NCBI GenBank assembly: GCA_900323505.1
Contig: OOIN01000005.1
Coordinates: 1,302,001 to 1,366,000 of the forward strand
Direction of reading: 5' to 3'
Length of the DNA stretch: 64,000 nt
Source: Ustilago trichophora
Taxonomy: Eukaryota; Basidiomycota; Ustilaginomycetes; Ustilaginales; Ustilaginaceae
A program made the translations under genes and the position numbers. This document shows positions 20,239-31,478 of the stretch, in pieces. The notes beneath the pieces are model-generated. The model saw only the letters and a list, made by a program, of their open reading frames with translations. It was not told the DNA's origin and ran no database searches. Positions within the stretch are counted from its first letter, which is position 1. The number at the start of each line of letters is the position of its first letter.

Positions 20239-20412
20239 TTAAGGAGGGCAGGCGACATTGTCGGGCCAGCATTCGTTAGACGCGCTAGGTCCATCGGACT
20301 TTGCACAGCACTGCTCTCCTTTCCGACATCCACCACAATCGTAGCCAGCCTTAGCCAGCATGGCAAGTAGAGCCATGGTAGCAAGAGCAGTGATGAGGGA
20401 GAAAGACTTCAT
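20239..20412 (-). CDS. Small secreted cysteine-rich protein 1 (57 residues)
   Basis: Single-exon ORF of 57 residues, below usual ORF cutoffs. MKSFSLITALATMALLAMLA forms a textbook signal peptide (cleavage near residue 22, after KA). The mature ~35-residue peptide has six cysteines at 26, 29, 35, 36, 48 and 55, i.e. C-x2-C-x5-CC-x11-C-x6-C. This C..C..CC..C..C order is that of inhibitor-cystine-knot-like peptides and many fungal effectors, but the fold is inference. The tail reads ECWPDNVACPP. A second gene with the same order lies 715 bp upstream on the same strand. It is probably secreted; role in host interaction or antagonism is possible but not shown. No homologue is recalled. Confidence 0.72.
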   Translation of the reverse strand: MKSFSLITALATMALLAMLAKAGYDCGGCRKGEQCCAKSDGPSASNECWPDNVACPP

Positions 20413-21127
20413 AGTGGAAGATTGCGACGTAGAGTGGTGATTGAGAGGGAAATATAAGAGATGCTGAAATTGTGGAAGTTGTTGTTGTGTTCGGAGGCTG
20501 GAATTGAGGCAAGAGCAAGAGGTTGATGAATGCGAGACAGGAAGGTGGACAAGGGAACCGAAATCGAGCCCTTTTATGTTTGCACTTCATCATCAAATCT
20601 CGAGCATCCGACAAGTTTGCGAACAAGCCTATCAAGAGAGGACGAGACGCTGCATGGCGAGCCTCAAGACTCGGACTCTGATAGAGATCAATTCAGCTGT
20701 CAGCACAGCTTGCTTGGCCACTGGTGGAACGAGAGGCCGAGTTTGTCGCATGCCGCCGATTTTTGCTATGCTTTCGGTGGGGTGGGAGCCGGAACTTGTC
20801 TCACTCCGCTTGTCCCACTGGGTTCCAGGCTATGCAAAATGGAGACTGGTCCCGTCGTGGCGGTGTTCCGGTCCCGTCACAATGTGCTTTAGTCACACGC
20901 TCTTGTGGGGCGTGTGAATCTACGTTACGCCGGGCTCATGCTCAATCAACTCATCAGACGTGACAGCTGTTGAGAATTGGAAAGACGGGTCCGAAGCTCA
21001 CGCGACGCTTGGGCAAGGGAGAGAGCATAAATGAATTGGTTGTGATGTGAGGAATGGTGAGTGATTGTCGGATGGGAGAAGACCCTTTCCTAATGCTGCT
21101 TGGAGCCGCCATTTTAGGGCGCGATGC
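20413..21127. promoter_or_regulatory. Region between the two cysteine-rich peptide genes
   Basis: Promoter of peptide gene 1 and 3' flank of peptide gene 2. Minus-strand leader DNA upstream of 20412 is rich in CAACAACAAC- and CCTC-like tracts. Repeat copy B lies at 20810-20925. Confidence 0.5.
20810..20925. repeat. Diverged repeat copy B
   Basis: Partner of copy A at 19308-19400, about 1.5 kb away in the same orientation. It contains one small insertion relative to copy A before the shared GTGGGGCGTGTGA block. Confidence 0.6.
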
Positions 21128-21367
21128 TCAGCGACGAGGAGGGTTGTGAGGAGGGGACCTTTGGCCAGCAGGGTCTTGAGGACAGCTTCCTTGGCCTTGG
21201 TGACAGTACGAGTATCCTACTCCTGGGTAGTCACTATTGCCCGTGGGACAACAGATTCCACCATCGCAGGGCTGACCTATGGCGCAGCCTTGGCCCATGT
21301 TTACAGCGACGACAAACGGAGCAGAAAGCAGCAGGACGACAAAGGCTGTGATGCAGGAGGACTTCAT
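21128..21367 (-). CDS. Small secreted cysteine-rich protein 2 (79 residues)
   Basis: Starts MKSSCITAFVVLLLSAPFVV, a clear signal peptide with cleavage near residue 21-22. The mature part has six cysteines at 28, 34, 39, 40, 55 and 62: C-x5-C-x4-CC-x14-C-x6-C. The order and the final C-x6-C spacing equal those of protein 1 although the loops differ, so the two look like distant paralogues. Beyond the last cysteine a Pro/Arg-rich tail (ending NPPRR) is added. The frame is open upstream of the chosen ATG, but only this start gives the signal peptide. Single exon. Probably an extracellular disulphide-stabilised peptide; function unknown. Confidence 0.72.
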   Translation of the reverse strand: MKSSCITAFVVLLLSAPFVVAVNMGQGCAIGQPCDGGICCPTGNSDYPGVGYSYCHQGQGSCPQDPAGQRSPPHNPPRR

Positions 21368-22585
21368 CTGGAAGGGCTGTGGCGAGGGGAGGAGATCTTG
21401 TGTGAATCGAGTTTTGGACTGGTGAAGGAGAGAGACGCAAATTGAATATGGGGCGTCTGAGGCCGAAAAGAGGGTAGCAGCGACGGCTTTCGAGCTCTTA
21501 TATGGTAAAGATCCGAGATGCTTCAAGAAGAGCCCATGCTCGTACGTAGCTTGGCTTTTACGACGACAACTGCCAACAAAGCGGATAGCTTGCGCTGCCA
21601 GCTTCGCAGTCGGGTTGCACTGCAGATTCCACCTGTTGGTAGGGAAACGTATCAGGAGCTCGCCCACCAAACAGATTGTTCAGGAGCCTGTGCGGGAATG
21701 AGCATCAGTGGCACCTTGCTCGAATCGCTTGATTCGGGCATTGGCCTCATAGGTGGATGTCTGGAAATCCGATCAGATCGTACTGACGTGGCTTCATTTC
21801 GTTGTTTGTGATCTAGCAAGGGTGCAGCCGTCTTTTGCACACAATGCTTAATCCGTGCAGTCAAAGGTAAGCCCTGAATGAGAAAGGGATCAAGCCTTGC
21901 GGGCAGCCCACGCAATCGATTTTGGCTCGCATGTCATACTGTGCAATCTGGATGTGATTAGAAGGAGGAGTAAGTGAGGTGATCACTACCTGTTGGATGC
22001 TAAAATCGTTCACACTCTGGCCTGAAGTCTTTCCCTAGCCGCTCAAATCGCTCGATGAGTGCTCGGAGAGATTACAAAACCTTATCATCCCACCAAGCAC
22101 GACCCCTGAAATCTGATCTCTGACGGTATCGTCGAATATGCGCTGAGCTTCTGTCCTCGAGTCAACCCATGTGGGAGAATCGAGGATAGCATGGGCGCTT
22201 TCCGAGGAAGCGGCATCAGATAAAGTCTAAAGCGGCTCAAGCATTCTCGATTCGATCACATCGTGGCCAACTGAATTGCAGATCCGATCTACAGTCATGC
22301 TTGATCCAATCTCATCCACCTTACTAAGCGGCAGCCTTCCTGCTGTCAATTAGCCATAGATTTGTTGTCCTACCTTTCAAGTCAAGGCGCTTTCCAGTGC
22401 TTCAAAGTCATAGCTGCACACACTACTGATCAAAACGTACACAGAAGATCTATGAAGCAGGTTATGCCACATTCCTAAATATGTTAACGTTTCCACGTTA
22501 CTACTAGTACAAAGACAGACGGAAAGAGTTGCTACTGAGACCATCATGCGAAACTGTGAACTTTTGAGATGGGACTGAACTGGTC
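21368..22585. other. Intergenic region, nothing recognised
   Basis: 1.2 kb between the cysteine-rich peptide gene 2 promoter and the end of the sugar transporter gene. No coding feature, RNA gene or long repeat was seen. Confidence 0.5.
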
Positions 22586-24443
22586 TCACTTGGCGTCGCG
22601 CACGCCGAAGGCGGGCTGAGCCGAAGCGTAGGTCTCGTCCTTGTCCTTGTCCTTGTCCTCGACCGAGGTGCTGACAGGAGCGCCTTGGCTGTTCCACTGG
22701 GATTCGAGGGCGGCGGGCATCGAGTGCGAAGGCATCTCGTCGCGTACAGGGCGTCGGCTGGCGCGGCCAATCTTGTACCATGGCAGATCGAAGAGCTCGT
22801 CGATCCTCTCGAGACTCTGACCCGAGGTTTCGGGGAGGAAGAAGAGGTAGACTGGCAGAGCGACGACGAGCGACATGGCGGCAAAGATGGCAAAGGTACC
22901 GGCACCCTTGAGGCCGGAGTTGAGCATGGGCTGGACAGCTCGGGTGGTGCTGTACTGCATGAGGAAGTGGAAGGCCATGACGAAGGATGCCGAGAGAGCA
23001 CGGACGTCAAGGCTGAAAATCTCAGAGTTGATGAGGTACTGTGCCAAGTTACCGCCGGCAGACCACGAAGCACCAGCAATGAAGATACCGGCGAGCGCGG
23101 CCTCGGAGGCGGCCTTGTTGGGAGCGTGCTTGTGGTCGATGAAGATGCCGAGGTAGATGGCGACGTAAAGCATGGCAAGACCCTGGAACAGAGTCGAGAC
23201 CCAGAGCGTTCGTCGACGACCGAAGAGATCGATGAGGAAGAAGGACGAGAGAATACCAGCACCAAGCTTGACGGCACCGAAACCAGCAGACATGACGTAA
23301 CCCCTGCTGTCGTGAACGCCGATCAAGGTCAAGATGCGGTTGGCGTAGGTCGACAGCGCACCAGGTCCTTGCCACTGACCGAGAATCTGGATTAGAACAC
23401 AGAGGACGAGCTTGAACTGGTTGTTCTTGTTGCAGAAGAGCTCGCGAACCTTGCCCATAAAGCCGAGGCCTTCGGTGGCCTCCTTCTCCTGCCTAACAGA
23501 GTCAGCGATCAGCTCGTACTCCTCGACGAAGGCCTGGTCGCGGGGCTCCATTCCACGGTACCATCCAAGGGATGACGAGGCCTCCTCGATGCGACCCTTC
23601 TTCATGAGCCATCGAGGCGACTCCTTGAGGAAAACGAGGCAGAGCAGGACGACGGCGTGGAGCGAAAAGTTGAGCGAAAGAGGCACCTGCCAGATAGCAT
23701 CGCTTTTAGCGTTGATGTGTGTTTTTACACCCAAATTTGTGCAATAACCGAGCAAAAGACCTGCATTTTGAGGATTGGCATTCATTCAAAAAATGCCGAA
23801 GAAGAGGCAAGAAACGGAAGAGGAAGGGATGGTGTCAGAAAGGTGGTTGATGGCGACAAGATTTCGATGTGGGTGTCAGATTCTTACCAAGATACACGTT
23901 GAATGAATAGACGGACGTGCAGAGACCACGAATCTGCTTGGGAGCTACCTCGACAAGGAAGATGGGAGCGACGATGGGTGTGAGACCGACACCGGTACCG
24001 GCGATAGCACGAGCGACCATGAGCATGGCAAAGTGACCCTTGCTGCCGGCCCAGAGGGCGCTGCCGAGAAGAACAAGAACACAAGCAATCTGAGCACCGC
24101 GAACTCGTCCGAGACGCTCGCAGATGGGGTAACCGAGAATGGCACCGAGAACGGAGAAGAGTTGGACCATGGCAGTGACATTGCTCTCCTTGTTCGATTT
24201 GGCGACGATGTGGAACTCCTTCTCGAAGGTCTTTTGTGAGATCATACCACCGATGAGACCCTCATCGATACCACGAGAGGCACCAAGAAGACCCATGCCG
24301 ATGACAGCAAAGGCGAGACGCCAGTTGAGCGCCGACTTGGGCGTCTCAGAGAAGTGGGCGAACTTGGAAGGGATGTACATGTTGAGAGACCGGTGTCTTA
24401 TGGTGGTCTCCAATTCTGAGTAGGGAGATGGGGAGGCGGGCAA
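22586..24443 (-). CDS. MFS sugar/quinate-type transporter
   Basis: Twelve-TM sugar-porter family permease of 576 residues. Exon 1 is 24443-23888 and exon 2 is 23760-22586; the intron 23761-23887 has GTAAGA and TGCAG borders and joins NVYLG to LLLGYCTNLGV in frame. Family signatures: ERLGRVRGAQ (motif A region), ARAIAGTGVGLTPIVAPIFL near the end of TM4-5, KESPRWLMKKGR after TM6, and PETSGQSLERIDELF after TM12. The long C-terminal tail carries a KDKDKDK run made by a tandem TTGTCC repeat. The protein resembles fungal lactose/quinate/hexose permeases; the substrate is not readable. It sits in the plasma membrane. The promoter has no recognised gene for 2.5 kb, leaving room for complex control. 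Confidence 0.9.
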
Positions 24444-26985
24444 GACCGAGTCAGGACCAAAAAGATTGACGGTCCTAGAGTTAATGGTTGAGAGGATGTG
24501 ATGGGTAGGTCGGCGGGGAGGGAAGGATTGATTTGCGGGGGGAGGAAGACTGATTGCGTCAAGGCGTTGTATCTTATAGTCATTCAGGCTTTTCTATGGA
24601 CGAGCAATAGGGAGGGATCTTAGCGTGAAGAAAAAGACGGGGTCCCCATGTTTGAGGTCGCAGCCCCAAACTTTGGACAAAGGCAGTCGGGCACAGCAGC
24701 AAGGAACCTGATGCCCACCAGCGATGTTCGCACAAGGCATGGGACGAGAGAAGACGGTCAATTCTAGGATGGCAGAACAATCGATGCGTTTGACATTGTC
24801 GATTGGACAATTAGCTGTCGGTCATGGGTACAGAAGATGGGCACCGGCGAGGAGAGAACAGGCGAAGTGGCTCAACATGCAGCACCTTACACGCGGTCGG
24901 AGATGCGACACGAGGCCAAAGGTTTGCGGGGTTGGTAAAACAGTACCAAGTACAGAGGGCAAGGAATAAATTTTGCGCTCACTCAAGGGCGACCTACAGT
25001 TGAAGCAATGTCATAGGATGGGCGACAATTCGAGGGGGGCAGCAACTCTTTGGGGCGCTCGCAGATACAATGCCTCGCTCATGCCGGACTGCATTGCAGG
25101 AGTGTGGGCGTGGTCTCAGGAACACGACCTCACAAAGTCATCGATATGAGGTCTCCTCTCCCCCACTTCACTTTCGACCACGCTTCTCCGCAAGGTGGTC
25201 TGGGGTATGGGGTAGCAGACAGTCCACTAGCCGTTGCAGTCAGATCCAAAGAGCAACCTGCGGTAATTGTGAGCTAAAGCGGCGGTATAATTTTGCGGAG
25301 AGGAACGGAAAGAGGTGGCATCGAGGTCGATCTCCCAACGGAAACAACTCGAGAAGCTGAAGTGAAGCGACCTCGCCAAAAGGTCATTTTTGCCGTAAAG
25401 GCAAGGGAGCTGAGATTAAAGATGAGCCGTAGCCATCGGTTTAGCACCAATCCGCGGCGCGATGAAGCCTAGTTTCCGTAGGCAAGGTTCCAGAGTCGTC
25501 GACGGAGTCTGGAAACAGTGGACCCTCTCCAATACAAAAAAAATCCGAAGAGGCAGAACGTCTCAGGTCACCATCCCTGTCCAAAAGCGAAATTGATGCA
25601 TAGAACGGAGACATCCGCCGAATCAAAAGAGCTGAAACTTAAGAGGAGCTCTCCGATTTGGCCGTCCTTGCATGTTAATGTGCATCGAAGTTCGGCGCAA
25701 AAAGCGACCAGACTGAAATTGGCCCAATGAGCATCGATGCCAAAAGCGCCACAGGTGCAACATTTCACCTCGCCGCAGACCAAGTTTCCATTTGACAATT
25801 GTCAGAGCTCTGATTGGCAGTGACACCTGTGAGCTTGTACAAAGATGATTCTGGCTTGTCGTCGCAGCGCCTTGCATTTCGCAGGTCGTATTCGCCGGTC
25901 AACCCCTGTAAAGTGCAAGAAAAATTTCCTAGATAGGGCCTCGCCTCATGTACGTCCAGCGAATCACAACCTGTTGCCAGGAGACTCACACCCCAACAAG
26001 GCGTCGGACGCACATCCTGTTATTGGCAGAGGACTTTCTTGCCATCGCTTGCACCAACATTGTGTCGAGCAGGAACAAGACAGACTCACTGGTTTGGCGG
26101 ACTGGCAGGTCCGAAAAATACACCGAGCGAAAAAATCACTCGTGTGTCAGTGGCTGACTCGGCTGGCAGATTTCGATGGCTTGTGACCCTCGCAAATAGA
26201 GCAGGAAAAGCTTGGCTCTTGACCCTCCGCATGGACAGCACGAATCGGTGTCGGAATGATCCGGATTCCTGCTGCTTATTGACAGTGGGAGGGCGGAAAG
26301 GTGGTCGGGGAAATGTAAGCAGCATCGAGCTCAGTTGAAGAGCGCAAAAAGATGATAGCGAAGGCAAAGCAGAGTCAGATTCCAGCGTGGGCAGCCGAAG
26401 GAGGACCCTCTGGAACACGTCTGCATCGTCGGTAGTACACAGGGGCGACAATCGGTCAAATGTCAGCCGAGACCAGCCCTTCCATGTATCCCCCTGTTGT
26501 AATGTATTGAAATTGCAGAATGCGGAGTTGGGATCGCTCTGCATTTTGCGTCGGTCAAATCTCAACTTGGGCGACCCGCGGCGCGCTTGTCCGGCCGCCG
26601 CTTTGACAACCGTCGACCGGGTTCACCGGTCCGCTCTCCCCGCGTCGAGAACTTTTGTGATCTGTTTTTTGCTTTCTTTTGCCCGTTGTCTTCGGTTCCA
26701 TCTCGGCGCTATTGTTCCACCCTGCTTACTCTCTCCGCGGAACGTCGAGTCCAAGTCCAAGTCAACGAAATATCCCGATTTTTATGGATCTTTCCAATCT
26801 AGCACGTGTGCTGCAGTTCTCTGATTGGTTGTAGTGGGGAAGCATCTTTCAGACGTTGCGGGGTCACTCCGTCGCAAACTACATTTGCACTGCCGCTTCG
26901 ACCTCAAGGAGGCTGCATCTTTGTCTGTCGTAAAAGAGAGCACATGGTACGGTGGCAATGCATCGAGGTAGTATTGGTAGTGCTA
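24444..26985. other. 2.5 kb region without recognised genes
   Basis: Upstream of the sugar transporter and downstream of the GUF1-like gene. Several ORFs of 60-160 codons occur on both strands, overlap and lack motifs. G/C-rich motifs of GCGGGG type occur just upstream of the transporter (near 24535) and could be carbon-repressor (Mig1/CreA-like) sites, which is inference only. Confidence 0.45.
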
Positions 26986-27220
26986 TTATTTTGCTTTAGA
27001 GCGGGTATCCAGCACCTCGAGGAATCTATTGCGGAACAGCAACACAAACATATAAAGGAAGAGAAGATGAAGTCAGTATTCGTCTCAAACGGTAATCGGC
27101 GCCCCGATAGCCGGTTCTCATGCAGCGGCCCGTTTCGTGACGCAGTCAGCCGTGTGGAGAAGTACTTACTTTTCTGTGGGGATCTGCACTCTACCCACAC
27201 CGAGCGCCTTGAGCCGCTTC

Positions 27221-27251
<31 letters not shown>

Positions 27252-29325
27252 GCTTTCGTTCGTAGTGACCACCATACAATCCCGCGGTAACGTCTTTTCG
27301 ATACGCCGAGAGCGTCTCTCGCGCGATGACCTTGCTTCCTGTCGTCGCCTGGATCGACACCTCGAACTGCTGACGAGGGATAATATCTTTCAATTTCTTG
27401 GTCCATTGCCTTGCATTGTACATGACCTTGGAACGGTGCATGATGATTGAAAGAGAGTCGAGCACAGTGTTTGAGATGAGGAAGTTGAGCTTAACCAGAT
27501 CGCTCGCTGCATAGCCGTCTTCGGAATATTCGAATGATGCAAAGCCCGAAGAGCATGACTTGAGCTTGTCAAAGAAGTCGGTGACAATCTCGGACAGTGG
27601 GAGCCGATAGGTCATCTGGACCGATCGGATCGCCGATGCGGTGGGAGGGAAAGAGACGTCGAGCTGCTCGCCGCGGTGCTCGGCGCACAGCTGCATGATC
27701 TCGCCTGTGTACTCTTCTGGACATCGCACGACGCCTCTGACCATCGGCTCTTCGAGAAGATTCACCTTGGCCTTGCGTTCCGAGTCATCGGGGAAGTGGA
27801 TCGGGTTTGAGACAATCTCTTCCCGACCATCTCGCCATGTGACCTTGTACGGCACCGATGGAGCTGTCACTAAGATCGCATGGCCATACTCGTCTTCGAG
27901 TCGCTGTCGAAAAACGTCTAGATGCAACAGTCCGAGGAAACCTAAGCGGCAACCCTGTCCTAGAGCCATGGACGACTCTCTCTGTACTGTGACGGAGCGA
28001 TCGTTGAGTGCAAGTCGTTGGATTGCCTCTTCCAGCTTCAAGAAGTCGGTCGTCTCGATAGGGAAGATTCCGGCATATACCATAGGTACTGTCGGCGCAA
28101 AGCCTTCCAGCGCCTCCACCTTTTCATTTGCCAAGTGGAATGTGTCTCCGATCTGCGCCTCGCTCATGTCTTTCATGTTGGCAATGATCCATCCGACCTG
28201 ACCCTTGCGCAGTACGTCTGTGGCAATCATTTCGGGCGAGTTGACACCCAGACTGAGCACCTCGTATCGCTTGCCTGTGTGACACGAAGTGATGCGGTCG
28301 CCCTTCTTAACAGCACCATCGGCGATCGAGACGAGCGAGACGACGCCCTTGTACTGATCGTACCAGCTGTCAAACACCAGTGCGCGGAATCCGGGTCCTT
28401 CTCTGCCTTCCAGCTTGCCATCTTCGACGCCAGGTGGTGGTTTGGTTCGCTCGACCAGGGCACGGAGAACACTGTCGACGCCCTTGCCTGTCTTTGCAGA
28501 GATGAGCAGCGGCTCTTGACCTGGTAATGTCGTATCGATGCCGAGAATCTCTTCCATCTGTATTGAGCAGCGTTCGGGATCGGCTGCTGGAAGGTCGCTC
28601 TTGTTGAGGACTGGTACGATTGCGAGATCCTTTTGCTTGGCCAGCTCGAAGACCGTGATGGACTGCGCTTGTACGCCCTGCGTTGCATCGACCACCAGGA
28701 GCGCGCTTTGACACGCTGACAGCGATCGGCTAACCTCGTATGAAAAGTCGACATGCCCAGGGCAGTCGATAAGATTGAGTAGATACCGGCCTGGCTTCGG
28801 TGCAAAGCCGTCGTCGAAAGCAGAGATAAAGTCTTCTCGTGGTCCATCGTAGTCGTACACCATGGTCACCGCCTGTGACTTGACAGTGATACCTCGTTCC
28901 CTTTCGACCTTGAGCTTGTCCAGTACTTGCTGATTCGAGCCATCTTGTGGGATCGTTCCAGTCAACTCGAGAAGCCGGTCAGCCAGCGTAGACTTGCCGT
29001 GATCGACATGGCTGATGATAGAGAATGTGCGAGTCTCGAGGCGGTCAAACTTGGAAAAGTCCCGAGCGTCTGACTTTGCCGCTGAGCTGGAGCTTGATGA
29101 GGAAAGGGATGCTTGCTGTCTTGACACAGAGCTCGAATAACATCGTATCGAAGAGGAGCTTGATGCGAATGCAGAGCGCCGTAATGGTTGGCCATGAGGT
29201 GTTGGTCTGGGTTGTGCGAGCTCAGCAGCTTCCGACCTGGTTTGCCTCGCAACGTATCGAGATGTCGGACACAGCGTCGTATGTGATAGCCGTGCGCTGG
29301 CTCTGTGACATGCTGATCGGATCAT
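26986..29325 (-). CDS. GUF1: Mitochondrial translation GTPase GUF1/LepA (elongation factor 4)
   Basis: Ribosome-dependent GTPase that back-translocates tRNAs and supports mitochondrial protein synthesis under stress. The 731-residue product begins with an Arg/Ser-rich mitochondrial presequence (MIRSACHRASARLSHTTLCP). G1 is HVDHGKST at 106-113; RGITVKSQ (switch I), DCPGHVDF (G3) and NKSD (G4) follow. The LepA-specific C-terminal domain shows KVMYNARQW..KKLKDIIPRQQFEVSIQA and RKDVTAGLYGG. The main exon is 29325-27170. A GTAAGT donor at 27169 and an AATAG acceptor at 27026 join it to a final 13-codon exon ending at 26986, giving the tail PTEKFLEVL expected from LepA proteins (compare bacterial P-x-E-x-F). 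Reading through the donor would stop after PTEK, so the extra exon is favoured. Confidence 0.93.
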
Positions 29326-29642
29326 TGCTTCTCACACAAGTACCTATGACTTCTGTTCTCGATATATGATGGAATCAAGATGTAGGGTGCTAAGTGGAGC
29401 AGAAAGCTCTAAATTTGCCGTTCTTCCTGCTGCTTTTTTCGGAACTCGGAAATCACGCAGACCCTTTTGTCGTGCAAGGGGCGACCTCTTTCAACCCCAA
29501 CCAGCCGACTCACGTCTAGATGGGGAAGCTCAAAAACACAGAACGGTCACACGGTCAGCCAGATTTAGTACAAGAAGGATAGATTAGGTTCTTTGTATGC
29601 CGATCGTTATCTTTTGAAAATGTCAAGATGCGAGGAAACCGT
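29326..29642. promoter_or_regulatory. Short region upstream of GUF1
   Basis: 317 bp holding the GUF1 promoter and the 3' flank of the lyase gene; both genes run on the minus strand. Nothing else was seen. Confidence 0.5.
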
Positions 29643-31478
29643 CTAGAATGAACGCTCGGTGCTGTCTGCACCCATGGCCTGGGTCGCCGAGCTACCGGAG
29701 CTGACAGCCTGGAGCATTCGGTCAACGTACGCGGCACCGGACCACTTCTGGTGGGTGAGCACATCACATCCGATCTCCTTCTCCTTGCGCTGCACGAGCT
29801 CGACGTAAGCAAGCATACCGTCCGTCTTGAATCGCTGCGAGAGCTCGCAGGTCATGGCACCGGTCGAGTGGAGACCGGCGAGCGAGATGAGCTGGAAGAC
29901 GAAGCCAGACTTGGCAAGATCCCAGACGAAGTTCTTGAGATCCTGGTCGGAGAAGCCATGTGCGCTCCAGTTGAAGCTTGGGCTGAGGTTGTATACGAGC
30001 CACTTGCCGGGAAGGTCACGGTGGATGTCGGCGGCGAAGGTCTGAGCTTGCTTGAGGTCGGGTGTCTTGGTCTCGAGCCAGAGCATATCGGCGTAGGCGC
30101 CAAAGATTTTGACACGCTTGATGGCAGCTGCGACGCCGCCCTTGAAGTGGTAGTAGCCTTCCTTGGTTCGAGGAGCGTCCCAGCACCAGGTGGGGACACC
30201 TTCAGCACCAAAGACCTCCTTGGCGATGGCACGTGCCTCACCGTTGGAGACGCCACCGGCAACCTTCTGGTTGTAGGTCTCGAGACCCTGCTTGTTGGAA
30301 GCATTGTGCTTGGCAACAGCCTCGTTGAAGGTGAGAAGCTCGCACTTGTCCATCCATGCCTTTTCGGCGGCGTCGACCTCGGGTCCGGAAGCACCGGACG
30401 CCTCCTTGGAAGCGAGGGTGTCTGCGAGACTCCTGGTGCCCTCGGGCAGGTTGTAGGCACCCTTGATGAACTCGTGATCACGAGCGTCGATGCTCGAAGA
30501 GATGAGCTTGGCCGACTCGGAGTCAGTACGAGCGATCAAGATGTTGGCAGAGCCGAGAATGTCCCAGGCGAATCGAGTAGCAGTGAGACGGTTGACATGC
30601 TCCGAGGTGGGGACAAGCACCTTTCCGGCCTGATGCCCGCACTTCTTACCACCATGGAGCTGGTCCTCGAGGTGGATACCGGCGGCACCCTGCTCGGCAA
30701 AGAGCTTGGCGAGCTTGAAGACGGTGCTGAGACCACCGTGACCAGTGTCGGCGTCGGCGATGATGGGTCGGAGGTAGTCGACCCAAGGGGTCTTGGCCTT
30801 CTGCTCTGCGGAGAGTTGGCATCGCTCATCCCAGTGCTTTCGGTCGTGATGCTGCTGAGCTTTGAAGAGGCGCTGAACCTGATTAGGTACGGTGGTGTAA
30901 GGGTAGTCTGCAAGATCAGGACCGACCTCGTTGTTGCAGGTGGTGAGGACGGAGCTGCAAGCCCAACCCGAGACGTAGACTACCTCCTGATTGTGGGCCA
31001 TCTGTGACTGCTGAACGGGGTCAATGGCACCCATGGTGTGGGCGGGTGTTCCGTTTGCTGCATGTTCAGAAAGCAATGCGAAGAGCTTGTCGGCCATGAG
31101 GGACGAGGCGGGTGGCTGAACGGGCATGGAACCACGCTTAGAAACGACGGCATCAGGGCCGTAGGGTCGCTTGATACCCTTGAAACGGGGGCTGTCAAAC
31201 CATTCTTGAACCTGCTTGATGGCAGCATCGTAGTCAGCCTGCTCCTGTTGGGCGGTAGGAGCCTGTACTCGGAGAGGAGCAGGTGGCGGGTTGAGCGAGG
31301 TGGCAGCAGTGTGATTCATCCTGATGGCCGAAGCAGAGGTGGAGGCCAAGGTGGGGAGCGCACGGCTGGAGCGCGAGAAGGTGCTCAGACGAGCAACGCT
31401 GGATGATGGAAAAGCAGACGACTGGACTCGAGCTGCGTTGACGCGCGCGAGACGAGCAGCGACCAGACGAGAAGACAT
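29643..31478 (-). CDS. Mitochondrial isocitrate lyase family enzyme, probably 2-methylisocitrate lyase
   Basis: Splits (methyl)isocitrate into succinate and pyruvate or glyoxylate. The 611-residue protein starts with an Arg/Ala/Ser-rich presequence ([20 protein letters not shown]) of about 50-60 residues and lacks a peroxisomal C-terminal tripeptide (it ends ERSF). Core motifs are [32 protein letters not shown] with the catalytic Cys near residue 280, [12 protein letters not shown], and NLSPSFNWS. Fungal glyoxylate-cycle isocitrate lyases are about 540 residues and peroxisomal/cytosolic, whereas 2-methylisocitrate lyases of the propionate-detoxifying methylcitrate cycle are about 600 residues and mitochondrial, so the second is favoured. 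Discrimination at the active site was not possible by eye. Single exon; divergent from the methyltransferase gene. Confidence 0.85.
   Translation of the reverse strand: MSSRLVAARLARVNAARVQSSAFPSSSVARLSTFSRSSRALPTLASTSASAIRMNHTAATSLNPPPAPLRVQAPTAQQEQADYDAAIKQVQEWFDSPRFKGIKRPYGPDAVVSKRGSMPVQPPASSLMADKLFALLSEHAANGTPAHTMGAIDPVQQSQMAHNQEVVYVSGWACSSVLTTCNNEVGPDLADYPYTTVPNQVQRLFKAQQHHDRKHWDERCQLSAEQKAKTPWVDYLRPIIADADTGHGGLSTVFKLAKLFAEQGAAGIHLEDQLHGGKKCGHQAGKVLVPTSEHVNRLTATRFAWDILGSANILIARTDSESAKLISSSIDARDHEFIKGAYNLPEGTRSLADTLASKEASGASGPEVDAAEKAWMDKCELLTFNEAVAKHNASNKQGLETYNQKVAGGVSNGEARAIAKEVFGAEGVPTWCWDAPRTKEGYYHFKGGVAAAIKRVKIFGAYADMLWLETKTPDLKQAQTFAADIHRDLPGKWLVYNLSPSFNWSAHGFSDQDLKNFVWDLAKSGFVFQLISLAGLHSTGAMTCELSQRFKTDGMLAYVELVQRKEKEIGCDVLTHQKWSGAAYVDRMLQAVSSGSSATQAMGADSTERSF

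Noticed and set aside
26086..26565. 159-codon minus-strand ORF
   Set aside because: No motif, unusual composition, and overlapping ORFs of similar length on the other strand suggest chance.
29751..31007. 418-codon plus-strand ORF opposite the isocitrate lyase-type gene
   Set aside because: Antisense shadow; the minus strand holds the enzyme motifs.
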